A DNA stretch of 64,000 nt from Neisseriaceae bacterium (GCA_017934045.1 JAGBKK010000024.1:124001-188000); one strand, 5' to 3'. Positions 33,030 through 42,497 are shown, counted from the stretch's first letter. Numbers and translations: made by a program. The notes: generated from the letters alone by a model not told the origin.

Positions 33030-33896
33030 ATGAATAACGCACACAAAAACACCGCCACTTTATTGATTTCTGCACCTGATCGCAAAGGTTTGGTAGCAGT
33101 CATTGCCAATTTTCTTTTACAACACAACGCCAACATTCTGCACGCCGACCAACACCAAGACGGACAAGCAGGTTTATTTTTAATGCGTGTCGAATGGGAC
33201 TTGAACGACTTTGCCACCACTGAAAACGACTTTCAGGCAGCCTTTTCGCCGATTGCCAAACAATATCATATGGCTTGGAAACTGTCGTTTTCACAACAAA
33301 AACCACAAATGGCAATTATGGTGTCGCAATACGAACACTGTTTGGCTGATTTGTTGCACCGCTATCGCATTGGCGAATTGGCGTGCGATATTCCGCTGAT
33401 TGTGGGCAATCACGAAAACTGCCGAGCATTGGCTGAATTTAACGGCATACCGTTTTATCATATCCCGATGATTAAAGAGAAAAAAGCCGAAATTGAAGCC
33501 AAACAACTTGCCTTATTTGAGCAGCACAAAATCGATTTAATTGTCATGGCTCGTTATATGCAGATTTTATCCAGCGATTTTATTAACAAATATCCGAATA
33601 AAATTATTAACATACATCACAGTTTCCTGCCTGCGTTTGACGGTGCCAAACCTTATCACCGAGCCCATGCACGCGGCGTAAAATTGATTGGGGCAACCGC
33701 CCACTACGCCACTTCGGATTTAGACGAAGGTCCAATTATTGAACAAGAAGTGGCTCGCATTTCGCACCGTGATAGTGTCGAAGATTTAATCAAAAAAGGA
33801 CGCGATTTAGAAAAAATCGTGTTAAGCCGTGCCGTGCGTTGGCATTTGGATAGCCGCGTTTTGTCGTATCACAATCGTACGGTGGTGTTTGATTAA
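33030..33896 (+). CDS. purU: Formyltetrahydrofolate deformylase
   Basis: 288 residues. An N-terminal ACT domain (TLLISAPDRKGLVAVIANFLLQHNANIL) is followed by a formyltransferase-like domain with the catalytic Asn, His and Asp in NIHHSFLPAF...GATAHYATSDLDEGPII. PurU releases formate from 10-formyl-THF, supplying formate for PurT and balancing the folate pools. The ATG at 33030 stands directly behind a DUS; the upstream TTG would translate the DUS. There is no clear ribosome site. A second DUS fragment inside gives FQAAF. Confidence 0.93.
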   Translation: MNNAHKNTATLLISAPDRKGLVAVIANFLLQHNANILHADQHQDGQAGLFLMRVEWDLNDFATTENDFQAAFSPIAKQYHMAWKLSFSQQKPQMAIMVSQYEHCLADLLHRYRIGELACDIPLIVGNHENCRALAEFNGIPFYHIPMIKEKKAEIEAKQLALFEQHKIDLIVMARYMQILSSDFINKYPNKIINIHHSFLPAFDGAKPYHRAHARGVKLIGATAHYATSDLDEGPIIEQEVARISHRDSVEDLIKKGRDLEKIVLSRAVRWHLDSRVLSYHNRTVVFD

Positions 33897-34160
33897 ATCA
33901 ATCAAGGCGTTTTAGGCTGCCTGAAATGGCGTTAATTTATATTAAGATGATTTATATCAAAAATTATATAAAATTTATATTTTTCAATGAGTTATATATA
34001 AATTTAACATAAAAACAGACAACATTAAATAAACATTTTGATGAAAAACTTTGATTTTCCTATGCAATAAGCACAAAAATGTGGTAAAAATCCAGTTACA
34101 TTGATTCCAACCATCAAATTTTAAACCCAAAATGACCGTTAAATAAGAAAGGACAATCTT

Positions 34161-35192
34161 ATGAAAATGCGGAAACTCTGCATATCGCTCTGCGTGGCGT
34201 TGGGGTTAGTTGCGTGTAGCAGCGATTTGGAACAAGATGTCTCCAAAATCCCTGCTGCACAATTAGGTGCCGTTGTAAGTAGCATCGACACTAACCCATA
34301 CTTTCAAAGTATGTACAAATCATTTCAAGACACTGCCGCCGAAAATTCACAGTTGAATTTGCAATTAGAAGCGTCCAAGGACGACCAAGAATTGCAAAAC
34401 AACCAAATCGAAGCCATGATCAACAGCGGTGCCAAAGCCTTGGTGATTAACTTGGCAGACACCAAAGTCGGACCAGAATTAGCAATGAAAATGTGCGACC
34501 GCCGTATTCCTGTGGTTTATATCAACCGCACACCAGGCAATAAAACATTACAAGAATGTGATATTGCCTATTTTGTTGGTTCAGACGACTATCAAGCAGG
34601 CATTTTACAAGCCCAATTAGCCTTGGAAAACTGGACAGAACACCCCGAATGGGACAAAAACGGTGATGGTAAAATGCAACTTGCTATTTTGGAAGGCAAT
34701 CCTGCCATTCATTCCGCAAGAATTCGTGCCAATTGGGCAATTTCTTCGTTGAAATTCAATCCTGAAAACGGATTAGGTTCAGAAGGCATTGACATTGTTC
34801 TCCAAGAAACAGGTCGATACAGTTTGGATGTTGCCAAAGAAGTCGTGGGCAAATGGATCAATTCGCCTGATTTCAACAAAGTGGAAGTCATTTTAGCAGG
34901 CAACGACAACATGGCTTTGGGTGCGGCTGAAATATTAGAAGCTAACAACAAAAAAGTACCCATTTTTGGTATTGACGGCTTACCCAAAACCCAAGATGCC
35001 ATCAAGCACGGTCGTGTTTTTGCCACCATTTTGAATGACGCAGATACACAAGCACGCGTAGCATTGCGTATGGCTGCCAATTTGGCAAATGAACGCCCTG
35101 TTACAGAAGGCGTATTCTTGGATATGGACGAAAGTGGTACAGTTTCTGTGCCATTACGCCGTTTAGACGATCAACCTGCTCAATCAAATTAA
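34161..35192 (+). CDS. Galactose-binding-protein-like lipoprotein
   Basis: A 343-residue periplasmic-binding-protein I fold lipoprotein; the lipobox LGLVACSS puts the Cys near residue 20. It resembles E. coli galactose/glucose-binding protein throughout: the calcium loop DKNGDGKMQ, YFVGSDDYQAGI, AGNDNMALGA, FGIDGLPK and TILNDADTQA. Several sugar ligands are kept (N and D in GNDN, D in GIDG, N in LND). Others differ: the aromatic at the TAMWD position is Arg-Tyr here, and the HPDAEAR block reads IHSARIR, so the ligand may not be galactose. No ABC permease is adjacent. The next gene, 14 bp away, is a membrane kinase, so it is probably a sensor subunit. The 264-bp gap before it is very AT-rich, with no recognised site. 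Confidence 0.82.
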   Translation: MKMRKLCISLCVALGLVACSSDLEQDVSKIPAAQLGAVVSSIDTNPYFQSMYKSFQDTAAENSQLNLQLEASKDDQELQNNQIEAMINSGAKALVINLADTKVGPELAMKMCDRRIPVVYINRTPGNKTLQECDIAYFVGSDDYQAGILQAQLALENWTEHPEWDKNGDGKMQLAILEGNPAIHSARIRANWAISSLKFNPENGLGSEGIDIVLQETGRYSLDVAKEVVGKWINSPDFNKVEVILAGNDNMALGAAEILEANNKKVPIFGIDGLPKTQDAIKHGRVFATILNDADTQARVALRMAANLANERPVTEGVFLDMDESGTVSVPLRRLDDQPAQSN

Positions 35193-35206
35193 AGAAAGGA
35201 TCAATC

Positions 35207-37369
35207 ATGGCTGACAAAAATAAATATACCAGCGAAGAGAGCCTATTTTCCAAATATGGCATGTTGATTCTCTCCATCGCAGGTTTCTTATTGCTGATTG
35301 TGATTTTGTCCTTGGCAACCTATTACTACACCAACAAAATTACCCAAGAAACACAAAAAGTGGCGTTGGTGGGTGAGCAAGGTGAGATTACACAGGAAAT
35401 TGCACGGATTGCGTTCTCGCAAGAATCTTACTTAACCAACGAAGTGTTCCGCCGTTATCAAAAAGACGGTAAATTGGTCAATCGTATTCCTTTGGAAGAG
35501 TTTCCACAAAATACACTCTTCCGCCGTACAGAAATGAAACGCTTGGCAGACCGTTATAACGAAATTCTGTTGCGTTTGGAACACGGTGGTGAAATTGCCG
35601 ACCGCCATGGCAATATTATTACCATTAGCCCTGTACAATTAGCAACAACGCGTGCTAACTTGGAAGCAACCAAACAAATGTGGGATTACTACTATCCACT
35701 GATGACAGAATTCGAGTTGGAAGCCGAAACGGGTTACTTAACTCGCGACTATGCCACTTATGTGATGGAATATACGCGTCAATACAACCGCACACTGCAA
35801 CGCGATACTTCTCGGGTATCATCACTCATTCAAGCGTATGTTGATCGCTTGCAAAAAGAACTCTTTTGGATTCAAACGGCTGGTGTGGTTTTGGCATTAG
35901 CATTGTTCTTCTTGATGATTTTCGGTACTATTCGCCGCTTGATTGAAGGCGACCGCAGATTGGGTATTGCACGCCGCGAAACCGAAGAAATCTTGGAAAC
36001 CATTAACGAAGGTTTGTTCTTGGTGGATAGAGACTTGAACATCGGTCATCAATATTCTGCCCACTTGGAGAACATTATTGGTCAAAAAGAAATCGGTGGT
36101 AAAAAACTCAACGAAGTCTTGTCCAAATTGGTGGATAAAGAAACCATGGAAGTTACCGAAACCTTTATCGAACAGTTGTATTCCGACTGGGTGGTAGAAG
36201 ACCTGATTGACGACTTAAACCCACTGCATCGCATTCGTGTGGAAGTTGATGACTTTTCAGGTTACTACGAAACGCGTTATTTAGACTTTAACTTCTCACG
36301 CGTGTATGAAGGTGAAGCGATTGATAAAGTGTTGTGTTCCGTGTCCGATATTACCAATGCGGTGGTCTTGGAAGAAAAATTGGCAGCCGAACGCGAACAA
36401 AACGACCGCCAAATCGAAATGTTGGGTACCATTTTGGCTGCCGAACCTACGATGTTGGATAACTTTATCAAAACCACTAAACGCCGCATTAACGATATTA
36501 ACTCGGCATTGCGTCGTCCAGAGCGTGGTCAAGCGGCTTTGCAAGAAAAAGCTAAACTCATTTTCCGCGAAGCCCACAGTATGAAAGGTGAAGCATCTGC
36601 CTTGAAATTGGCATCATTTGTTTCTCAATGCGAAAGCTTTGAAAACAAAATTAAAGAGTTGCAATCCAATCCACGCTTGACAGGTAACGACTTCTTGGGC
36701 TTAACCGTGATGTTGGACGAAATTATGTCGTTAAGTGATGTGGTGGCGAATTTGAACGATCGCATTACTGGTGGTCGCACAAGTTCAGGTGGCACCGTTG
36801 CAGCACCGTCTAATGTGATGAAAAAATACTTTAACTCCTTTGCCGCAGACATTGCCGAACGCAATGGCAAAAAAGTGGCTTTGGATTGTCAAGGTATGGA
36901 CGATGGTATGCTTTCAGGCAGCCTACAAGACACCATCAAAGACATTGCCGTACAAATGTTGCGTAATGCCATTGTTCATGGTATTGAAGATCCACTCGAT
37001 CGCAAACGCGATGGCAAACCAGAAGCAGGCAATGTACAACTATTGCTGACTCGCCGTCCAGGTAATATGGCAGAGTTATTGGTGGAAGATGACGGTTCAG
37101 GCATTCACTTTGATAAAATTCGTCAAAGATTGGTAGAAAAAGGCACTTGCACCGAAGATGAAGCTCGTGAAATGCAAAAACGCGAACTCATTATGCACCT
37201 GTTTGATTCAGGTTTATCCACAGCCGAAGAAGGCAACCAAGACGCAGGTCGTGGTGTGGGTATGGATATTGTTCGCGAACGCATTGCCGAAATCAAAGGC
37301 AAACTGAAAATTGCTTCTGAAGAAGGTCAATACACTCGTTTCACCGTAACTTTCCCTTTGGGCGTATAA
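35207..37369 (+). CDS. Membrane-bound CheA-like histidine kinase (HPt + HATPase, no CheW domain recognised)
   Basis: 720 residues. A membrane helix (about 17-39), a periplasmic helical domain of about 180 residues, a second helix (about 219-241), a PAS-like domain (about 250-390), a coiled coil, then an HPt domain with the phospho-acceptor His457 in FREAHSMKGEASALKL. The CheA-type ATPase follows: LRNAIVHGIEDPLDR (N box, near 585), DDGSGI (near 627) and GRGVGMDIVRERI (near 680). The protein ends right there: the P5/CheW-like regulatory domain of CheA is missing, and so are receptors and CheW. It thus looks like a self-contained receptor-kinase working with the binding lipoprotein upstream and the CheY-like regulator downstream. 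One DUS lies in the gene (near 36913). Confidence 0.82.
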   Translation: MADKNKYTSEESLFSKYGMLILSIAGFLLLIVILSLATYYYTNKITQETQKVALVGEQGEITQEIARIAFSQESYLTNEVFRRYQKDGKLVNRIPLEEFPQNTLFRRTEMKRLADRYNEILLRLEHGGEIADRHGNIITISPVQLATTRANLEATKQMWDYYYPLMTEFELEAETGYLTRDYATYVMEYTRQYNRTLQRDTSRVSSLIQAYVDRLQKELFWIQTAGVVLALALFFLMIFGTIRRLIEGDRRLGIARRETEEILETINEGLFLVDRDLNIGHQYSAHLENIIGQKEIGGKKLNEVLSKLVDKETMEVTETFIEQLYSDWVVEDLIDDLNPLHRIRVEVDDFSGYYETRYLDFNFSRVYEGEAIDKVLCSVSDITNAVVLEEKLAAEREQNDRQIEMLGTILAAEPTMLDNFIKTTKRRINDINSALRRPERGQAALQEKAKLIFREAHSMKGEASALKLASFVSQCESFENKIKELQSNPRLTGNDFLGLTVMLDEIMSLSDVVANLNDRITGGRTSSGGTVAAPSNVMKKYFNSFAADIAERNGKKVALDCQGMDDGMLSGSLQDTIKDIAVQMLRNAIVHGIEDPLDRKRDGKPEAGNVQLLLTRRPGNMAELLVEDDGSGIHFDKIRQRLVEKGTCTEDEAREMQKRELIMHLFDSGLSTAEEGNQDAGRGVGMDIVRERIAEIKGKLKIASEEGQYTRFTVTFPLGV

Positions 37370-37386
37370 AATAGGAGAACGCATAA

Positions 37387-37776
37387 ATGCATAAGTTAAT
37401 GATTGTCGATGACTCGAACATCATTCGCAAACGAATCGAACGCAGTTTTGACAGCAATCAATTTGAATTGGTCGCCGTTGCCTGCGATGGTGCAGAAGCT
37501 ATTGCTAAATGCAAAGAGTTCAGTCCCGATGTCGTTACAATGGATTTGACCATGCCCAATATTGACGGCTTGGAATGTATCCGCAATTTGGTAGGCATTA
37601 AACCAACCATCAATATTTTGGTGGTGTCTGCTTTGTCCGACAAAGCCACAGGTTTATTGGCAATTAAATACGGTGCAAGGGGTTTTATCTGCAAACCCTT
37701 TACCGATGAGCAGTTAATCGAAGGCTTAAACAAAATGATTCGTTTTGATTTAGCCAAACGAAATGGTAAAAAATAA
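37387..37776 (+). CDS. CheY-like response regulator
   Basis: A 129-residue single receiver domain with no output domain. Acidic pair D8/D9 (IVDDSN), phospho-acceptor D53 (VTMDLTMPNIDG), S81 (VVSALSD) and K103 (FICKPF). It starts 17 bp after the kinase stop with AGGAG. It is probably phosphorylated from His457 of the kinase and acts by protein contact, possibly on motility, pili or the polarity operon at 4.9-10 kb. The target is inferred. Confidence 0.92.
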   Translation: MHKLMIVDDSNIIRKRIERSFDSNQFELVAVACDGAEAIAKCKEFSPDVVTMDLTMPNIDGLECIRNLVGIKPTINILVVSALSDKATGLLAIKYGARGFICKPFTDEQLIEGLNKMIRFDLAKRNGKK

Positions 37777-37793
37777 CCGCTCCTGTAACAACA

Positions 37794-37822
37794 AACGCCC
37801 ACTTCAAGTGGGCGTTTTTTTT
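37794..37822 (+). terminator. Terminator of the kinase operon
   Basis: ACGCCCACTT-C-AAGTGGGCGT stem with eight T residues; a DUS follows. Confidence 0.9.
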
Positions 37823-37844
37823 GAGTTTCAGGCAGCCTGAAAAC

Positions 37845-38411
37845 TTATGACGACAATTTTTTCAACGCCATTCGCACCCCTTCTGCTGTATCGCCGTTTT
37901 CAGGCAGCCCTTTAACCGCATTGCGGGCTTCTTTTTCGCTGTATCCTAATGCAATTAAAGTTTCGATAACTTCGTCTTGCGTATTAGAAACGGCAGAAAC
38001 AACGCCTGTGTGCGTTAATTTGCCACGCAATTCCAAAATCAGCCGTTCGGCGGTTTTTTTGCCAATGCCTGGCACCGATGAAATTTTGCGAACATCATCG
38101 TTGGCAATGGCGTTTGCCAAACTGTCGCTGTCGAATACCGACAACACTGCCAAAGCGGTTTTTGCACCTACGCCACTGACTTTTAATAATTCTAAAAACG
38201 CTGTTTTTTCGCTTTTGTCGGCAAAACCAAACAGCAAATGAGCGTCTTCGCGAATGATTTGTTGCGTCAAAAGACGGACACTTTGTCCAATTTCAGGCAA
38301 AGCGGCGTAAGTTTGCATAGAAATATGCACTTCGTAGCCCACACCTTGCACTTCCAAAATAATGTGGGCAGGTTGTTTTTCAATTAAAATACCCGTTAGA
38401 TAAGCAATCAT
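37845..38411 (-). CDS. ruvA: Holliday junction DNA helicase subunit RuvA
   Basis: 188 residues, slightly short for the family. It has an N-terminal OB fold (MIAYLTGILIEKQPAHIILEVQGVGYEVHIS), two helix-hairpin-helix motifs (LLKVSGVGAKTALAVLS; ISSVPGIGKKTAERLILEL) and a C-terminal RuvB-binding domain (DEVIETLIALGYSEKEARNAV). It tetramerises on Holliday junctions. ruvB is not in the window. A partial DUS encodes GLPENG near the end. Confidence 0.96.
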   Translation of the reverse strand: MIAYLTGILIEKQPAHIILEVQGVGYEVHISMQTYAALPEIGQSVRLLTQQIIREDAHLLFGFADKSEKTAFLELLKVSGVGAKTALAVLSVFDSDSLANAIANDDVRKISSVPGIGKKTAERLILELRGKLTHTGVVSAVSNTQDEVIETLIALGYSEKEARNAVKGLPENGDTAEGVRMALKKLSS

Positions 38412-38423
38412 TATTTAATCCTT

Positions 38424-39029
38424 TCAGGCTGCCTGAAAAAACGATTTATAAATTAAAGAAACCGCAAAAAATACCAAAATTAACGATGAAATATAAGATA
38501 AAGCAATGGTGGTGCTTTTTTTCAATAGTGTTCGACTTTTATAAATAAATAATGGAAACAAAGAGATCCACGAAATAATGCCTAAAAACAATCCGATTAA
38601 CGACAATATTAAATGATTACCCATTTTGGCAGTGGTGGCAGAAACGCTAATCCAAAAAATAATTACAAAAGGATTCATTAAATTAAGTAACAATCCTTTA
38701 ATAAATAAGCGTATTTTATTTTCATTATTTTCGGTATTTTGGACATAAATATCACGGCGAGCATTTTTGAAAATGGTGTATGCCATATACAATAAAAACA
38801 GGCTGCCTGAAACGGCTAATGTATTGAAAATAATTGGTTTATGCACCATTTGCGATACGCCCAAAATGGATAAAACCAAAAAACCCAAATCGGCAAACAT
38901 TGCCCCCACGCCCAAAGACAAAGCTTTGCCGTAGTTTTTTAGGGCATACGACATAATCAACACATTGATAGGCCCCACAGGCACAGCCACGCCCCAACCT
39001 AAAATAATACCTTGTAAAAATTCGTTCAT
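38424..39029 (-). CDS. LysE/RhtB-family amino-acid exporter
   Basis: A 201-residue membrane protein with about six helices. The opening FLQGIILGWGVAVPVGPINVLIM matches the LysE family signature (GxxxGPxNxL). Later LLNLMNPFVIIFWISV is also typical. Substrate unknown. The ATG at 39029 is used because the longer frame translates part of a DUS (FQAAF). It is AT-rich in its 3' half. It lies between ruvA and the CNP1-like gene on the same strand. Confidence 0.85.
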   Translation of the reverse strand: MNEFLQGIILGWGVAVPVGPINVLIMSYALKNYGKALSLGVGAMFADLGFLVLSILGVSQMVHKPIIFNTLAVSGSLFLLYMAYTIFKNARRDIYVQNTENNENKIRLFIKGLLLNLMNPFVIIFWISVSATTAKMGNHLILSLIGLFLGIISWISLFPLFIYKSRTLLKKSTTIALSYISSLILVFFAVSLIYKSFFQAA

Positions 39030-39051
39030 TGAAAAGGCTGCCTGAAAACAT

Positions 39052-39585
39052 TTATTCAAATGGGTGTAAATGCCACGAATTTTTTAAGCGTTTGGCGAGT
39101 TCTTGCGGGTCTTTGGGCGGTTCAGCGGTGGAACAAAACACCGTTCGCAAAGTGTAGGTGATTTCATTTTGTCGCCGTGATGAACTGCCAATCGCTTGCC
39201 ATTTGCTATTTTTTGTTTCAATCCAGCGTTTGCCTTTGGTGTCGCCAAACGCATAAATACGGTGCGTTTTTTCTTTACATAGCAAACCTTCGGCACTGAT
39301 ATTATCGATACCATTTTTGCTTTGAATATTAAGAATATAGCGAATAGAACCGTCATCAATATAACGAATGCTGTCGGTCAATAAAAATGCTTTGCCGTCA
39401 TCGTTTTTTTCGGTAACAATTTCTTGCCAAGACGGATTATCCATTGCAGGAAAAGGCGGCAAAGCCTGTTGATTTTCCACCCATTCTTTGTCTTCATCGT
39501 CTTTGGGTTGATATTTTTGAATATTCAGTGCATATAGGCTGCCTGAAAAAGTCAGTAATATCATTATGGGAAACCATTTTTTCAT
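39052..39585 (-). CDS. CNP1-like secreted protein
   Basis: About 177 residues with a signal peptide (MKKWFPIMILLTFSGSLYAL, part of which is DUS-encoded). The body (PPFPAMDNPSWQEI...GSIRYILNIQSKNGIDNISAEGLLCKE...YAFGDTKGKRW) matches the CNP1-like family of Neisseria and other beta-proteobacteria, whose function is unknown. The start at 39585 is preferred because AAAGAAAG stands at good spacing; an ATG two codons upstream (39591) is the alternative. Confidence 0.72.
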   Translation of the reverse strand: MKKWFPIMILLTFSGSLYALNIQKYQPKDDEDKEWVENQQALPPFPAMDNPSWQEIVTEKNDDGKAFLLTDSIRYIDDGSIRYILNIQSKNGIDNISAEGLLCKEKTHRIYAFGDTKGKRWIETKNSKWQAIGSSSRRQNEITYTLRTVFCSTAEPPKDPQELAKRLKNSWHLHPFE

Positions 39586-39656
39586 CGTCATACTTTCTTT
39601 TGGATTGAAACGGCTATTGTATGCGAGCGTATTCAAATTGTCATTGTTTTTTAAAC

Positions 39657-39685
39657 TTGTCAAAATGATATTTTGTGATTATACT
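39657..39685 (+). promoter_or_regulatory. Promoter of tmRNA
   Basis: TTGTCA (39657-39662), 17-bp spacer, TATACT (39680-39685), 19 bp before the mature tmRNA 5' end. Confidence 0.75.
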
Positions 39686-39703
39686 GCAATGTTCTACACA
39701 TTC

Positions 39704-40070
39704 GGGGGCGACCTTGGTTTCGACGGGGGTTGCAAAGCGAATGCGGGCATGTCGGGATTTCAGTAACCCCGTAAAACACTGAAACTTAAATAGTCGCAAA
39801 CGACGAAACTTTCGCTATCGCTGCTTAAAGCGGGCCGCTGCAACGATTTGTTAATGGGTCGTGTGGGGCAACCCACAGCAGTGTCATTTGACATTAAATA
39901 GTTGGCTGTCGGACTACTTGGCAGTTGATGAGATTTAAGGTAGTTGGTTTTGTTTGTAGCCTGTCTTTCGGCGATAAATAAAACGAGATTTTTAAATAGA
40001 ACAGACTAAACATGTAGAACGCTTCGTAGAGGGCTTTCGGACGCGGGTTCGATTCCCGCCGCCTCCACCA
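39704..40070 (+). ncRNA. ssrA: tmRNA
   Basis: 367 nt, starting GGGGGCGACCTTGGTTTCGA and ending in a T arm GGGTTCGATTCCC and CGCCTCCACCA. The tag frame runs from GCA at 39796 to TAA at 39826-39828 and reads ANDETFAIAA, close to the Neisseria tag ANDETYALAA. It is a one-piece tmRNA. Together with SmpB it rescues stalled ribosomes. A promoter is visible upstream. Confidence 0.97.
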
Positions 40071-40126
40071 ACTCAATTTCAATATTTTCAGGCAGCCTGA
40101 ACAATCAATTTTATAAAGGATAAACA

Positions 40127-41476
40127 GTGTCTTCTTTTTTTTCATTAACTGAATGGAGCAATTTTTTACAATCCTTGTTTATGCGACAAGAATTTTTATC
40201 ATCTGCCATTAAACATAACTTATTCAAAACAAATAGTATTATTGAACTCGTCATTGCCATTTCCTTATGGTTGATTTTGGCGTGGATTGTCAATCGTCCC
40301 ATTAAAAACATTACGCCTGAAAACAGTGGCTTTTTGAAATATTGGTTATCTCGTTTAATTTTGCCGATTGTGTTAATGGTGATTGGCACAATCGCCGCTT
40401 TTTCTTGGACACAATTTTCAGGCAGCTCTTCATTGTGGTTGCGATTAGTCGTCATCACCGCACCGTGGTTAATGATTATTCGCACGGCAATGGTATTTTT
40501 GCACTATATTTTTCCAGGCGATAAATTTTCCATTCACACCGCACGCAATTTATCAGGCTTAATTTGGTTTGGCTATGTGCTGTGGTTAAGCGGTTTAGGC
40601 ACGATTATTGTTAATTTTGCCAATAAATTAGCATTTCCCATTGGCGGTAAAAATATCAGCCTGTATATGGTGGTTACAGGGGCTTTTTGGGTGATTATTG
40701 CCCTGATTATTGCGATGTCGATTGCTCGATTTTTGGAAATTCGCTTATCGCACGCACAAAGAATGGACAATAATTTACGCATTGTTTTAAATAAAATCAT
40801 TAAATCTGCTTTGGCAGTATTAGCCGTGATTATTACCCTGCCGATGATTGGCATTGATTTAACCATTCTTTCCGTATTTGGCGGTGCGTTGGGTATTGGC
40901 TTGGGCTTTGGCTTGCAGAAAATCGCCAGCAATTATGTATCAGGATTTATCATTTTATTAGACCGCTCCATTCGTATGGGCGATAAATTAACGCTCAACG
41001 GTGTTAGCGGTGTGGTTACCAAAATCACTTCTCGTTTTGTGGTGTTACAAAGTGTAGCAGGCACAGAAGCGTTAATTCCTAACGAGAGTTTTATCGGCAA
41101 TACCGTTCTGAACGACACCTATTCCGACCGTAAGGTGTGGAAAAGCCTACCCATTCAGGTTGCCTATGGTTCGGATTTGCGTTTGGTGATGAACATTTTA
41201 AAAACCGCCGCCGAACGGCATGACCGTGTCGAAAGTGCCGCGGCATTTGTGAGCGAATTTGCCGCAGACGGTATTAACTTGCAGTTGGGTTATTGGATTA
41301 TCGACCCCGAAAACAGCACCCTGCAATTAAATTCCGATATTCTGTTTGAAATTTGGGACGAATTTCAAAAAAATGGCATTGAAATTCCTTTCCCACAAAG
41401 AGAAGTGCGTATTTTGAATGATTTTTCACAACTTGCCACCACACCAACTGACGAGATAAAAAACAACGAAGAGTGA
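40127..41476 (+). CDS. MscS-family mechanosensitive channel
   Basis: A 449-residue membrane protein. About five to six helices precede the MscS core: the pore helix GGALGIGLGFGLQKIASNYVSGFIILLDRSI, then the beta domain (GDKLTLNGVSGVVTKITSRFVVLQSVAGTEALIPNESFIGNTVLNDT) and the C-terminal domain ending IPFPQREVRI. It resembles the MscK/YbdG-like mid-size members. It releases osmolytes during hypo-osmotic shock. The start is GTG at 40127, with AAGGA seven bases upstream. A cytoplasmic acidic tail follows the core. Confidence 0.9.
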   Translation: MSSFFSLTEWSNFLQSLFMRQEFLSSAIKHNLFKTNSIIELVIAISLWLILAWIVNRPIKNITPENSGFLKYWLSRLILPIVLMVIGTIAAFSWTQFSGSSSLWLRLVVITAPWLMIIRTAMVFLHYIFPGDKFSIHTARNLSGLIWFGYVLWLSGLGTIIVNFANKLAFPIGGKNISLYMVVTGAFWVIIALIIAMSIARFLEIRLSHAQRMDNNLRIVLNKIIKSALAVLAVIITLPMIGIDLTILSVFGGALGIGLGFGLQKIASNYVSGFIILLDRSIRMGDKLTLNGVSGVVTKITSRFVVLQSVAGTEALIPNESFIGNTVLNDTYSDRKVWKSLPIQVAYGSDLRLVMNILKTAAERHDRVESAAAFVSEFAADGINLQLGYWIIDPENSTLQLNSDILFEIWDEFQKNGIEIPFPQREVRILNDFSQLATTPTDEIKNNEE

Positions 41477-41518
41477 TAAAATAACAACTAAAAATTACTG
41501 TCAGAAAGCGTTTTATTT

Positions 41519-42472
41519 ATGTCTGATTTTTTATTTTTGGGTATGTCCAAAATTGCCTTTTTTGGGGCGTTGGAAACAGGGTTGATTTATGCCTTGGTGG
41601 CTTTGGGCGTGTTGATTTCGTTTCGTGTGTTGGATTTTCCTGATTTAACGGCGGACGGCAGTTTTCCTTTGGGTGGTGCGGTGTGTGCGGTGTGTATTGT
41701 GCAACCACCCACTTCACCCTTATCTTTTTTATCCAATCCTTGGCTTGCCACTTTTTTGGGTATGGCAGCAGGTGCGGCGGCTGGTTTGGTTACCGCGTGG
41801 CTAAATGTTTCCTTAAAAATCTTACACTTACTCGCCAGTATTTTGGTGATGGTGGCACTGTATTCCGTCAATTTACGCATTATGGGTGCGCCGAATGTGC
41901 CGCTGTTGGGCGAAGCAACCGTTTTCACGCCGTTTTTAACGCCTGAAAATTCCTTTTATATGAAAGCATTAGTGATTTTTGCTTTTGTGGTTGTGTTTAA
42001 ACTATTATTAGACTGGTTTTTTTCTACCGAAATCGGCTTATCGGTGCGTGCCACAGGGGCAAATCAACGCATGGCACAAGCACAGGGCATTGCCACACGC
42101 AAAATGGTTGTGTTTGGTATGGCGTTATCCAACGCTCTCATTGCATTAGGCGGTGCATTATTTGTGCAAATTTACGGCAGTGCGGATATTTCAATCGGTG
42201 TCGGCACAATTGTCATCGGCTTGGCGGCGGTGATTATCGGCGAAACCTTAATGCCCACCAAACGCATTATTTTGATTACCGTGTCGGTGATTGTCGGCTC
42301 TATTTTATATCGCCTGTTTATTCAGTTAGCCTTGGGCAACGAAACTTTAAGCGATTTAGGCTTAAAATCACAAGATGTGAATTTGGTTACGGCTGTTTTG
42401 GTGGTGATTGCTTTGGTGTTGCCTAAATTGAAGTCGCAAATGTTAAAGCGAAAAATGAAACACGGTGCATAA
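41519..42472 (+). CDS. ABC transporter permease (TrpXYZ/BMP-like)
   Basis: A 317-residue inner-membrane permease with about eight to nine helices. The opening GALETGLIYALVALGVLISFRVLDFPDLTADGSFPLGGA and the block VRATGANQRMAQAQGIATRKMVVFGMALSNALIALGGAL match the putative tryptophan/tyrosine-type permeases (YtrC-like, TrpY). The ATP-binding gene follows after 25 bp. The family is normally encoded with a substrate-binding protein, which is missing here, so it may be elsewhere or lost. Substrate unknown. Confidence 0.85.
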   Translation: MSDFLFLGMSKIAFFGALETGLIYALVALGVLISFRVLDFPDLTADGSFPLGGAVCAVCIVQPPTSPLSFLSNPWLATFLGMAAGAAAGLVTAWLNVSLKILHLLASILVMVALYSVNLRIMGAPNVPLLGEATVFTPFLTPENSFYMKALVIFAFVVVFKLLLDWFFSTEIGLSVRATGANQRMAQAQGIATRKMVVFGMALSNALIALGGALFVQIYGSADISIGVGTIVIGLAAVIIGETLMPTKRIILITVSVIVGSILYRLFIQLALGNETLSDLGLKSQDVNLVTAVLVVIALVLPKLKSQMLKRKMKHGA

Positions 42473-42497
42473 ATGATAAAGTAAAGAGACCATTATT

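Noticed and set aside
33897-34160. Small gene or regulatory RNA in the AT-rich gap before the sugar-binding lipoprotein
   Set aside because: No open frame with a ribosome site, no stable hairpin and no promoter pair could be supported.
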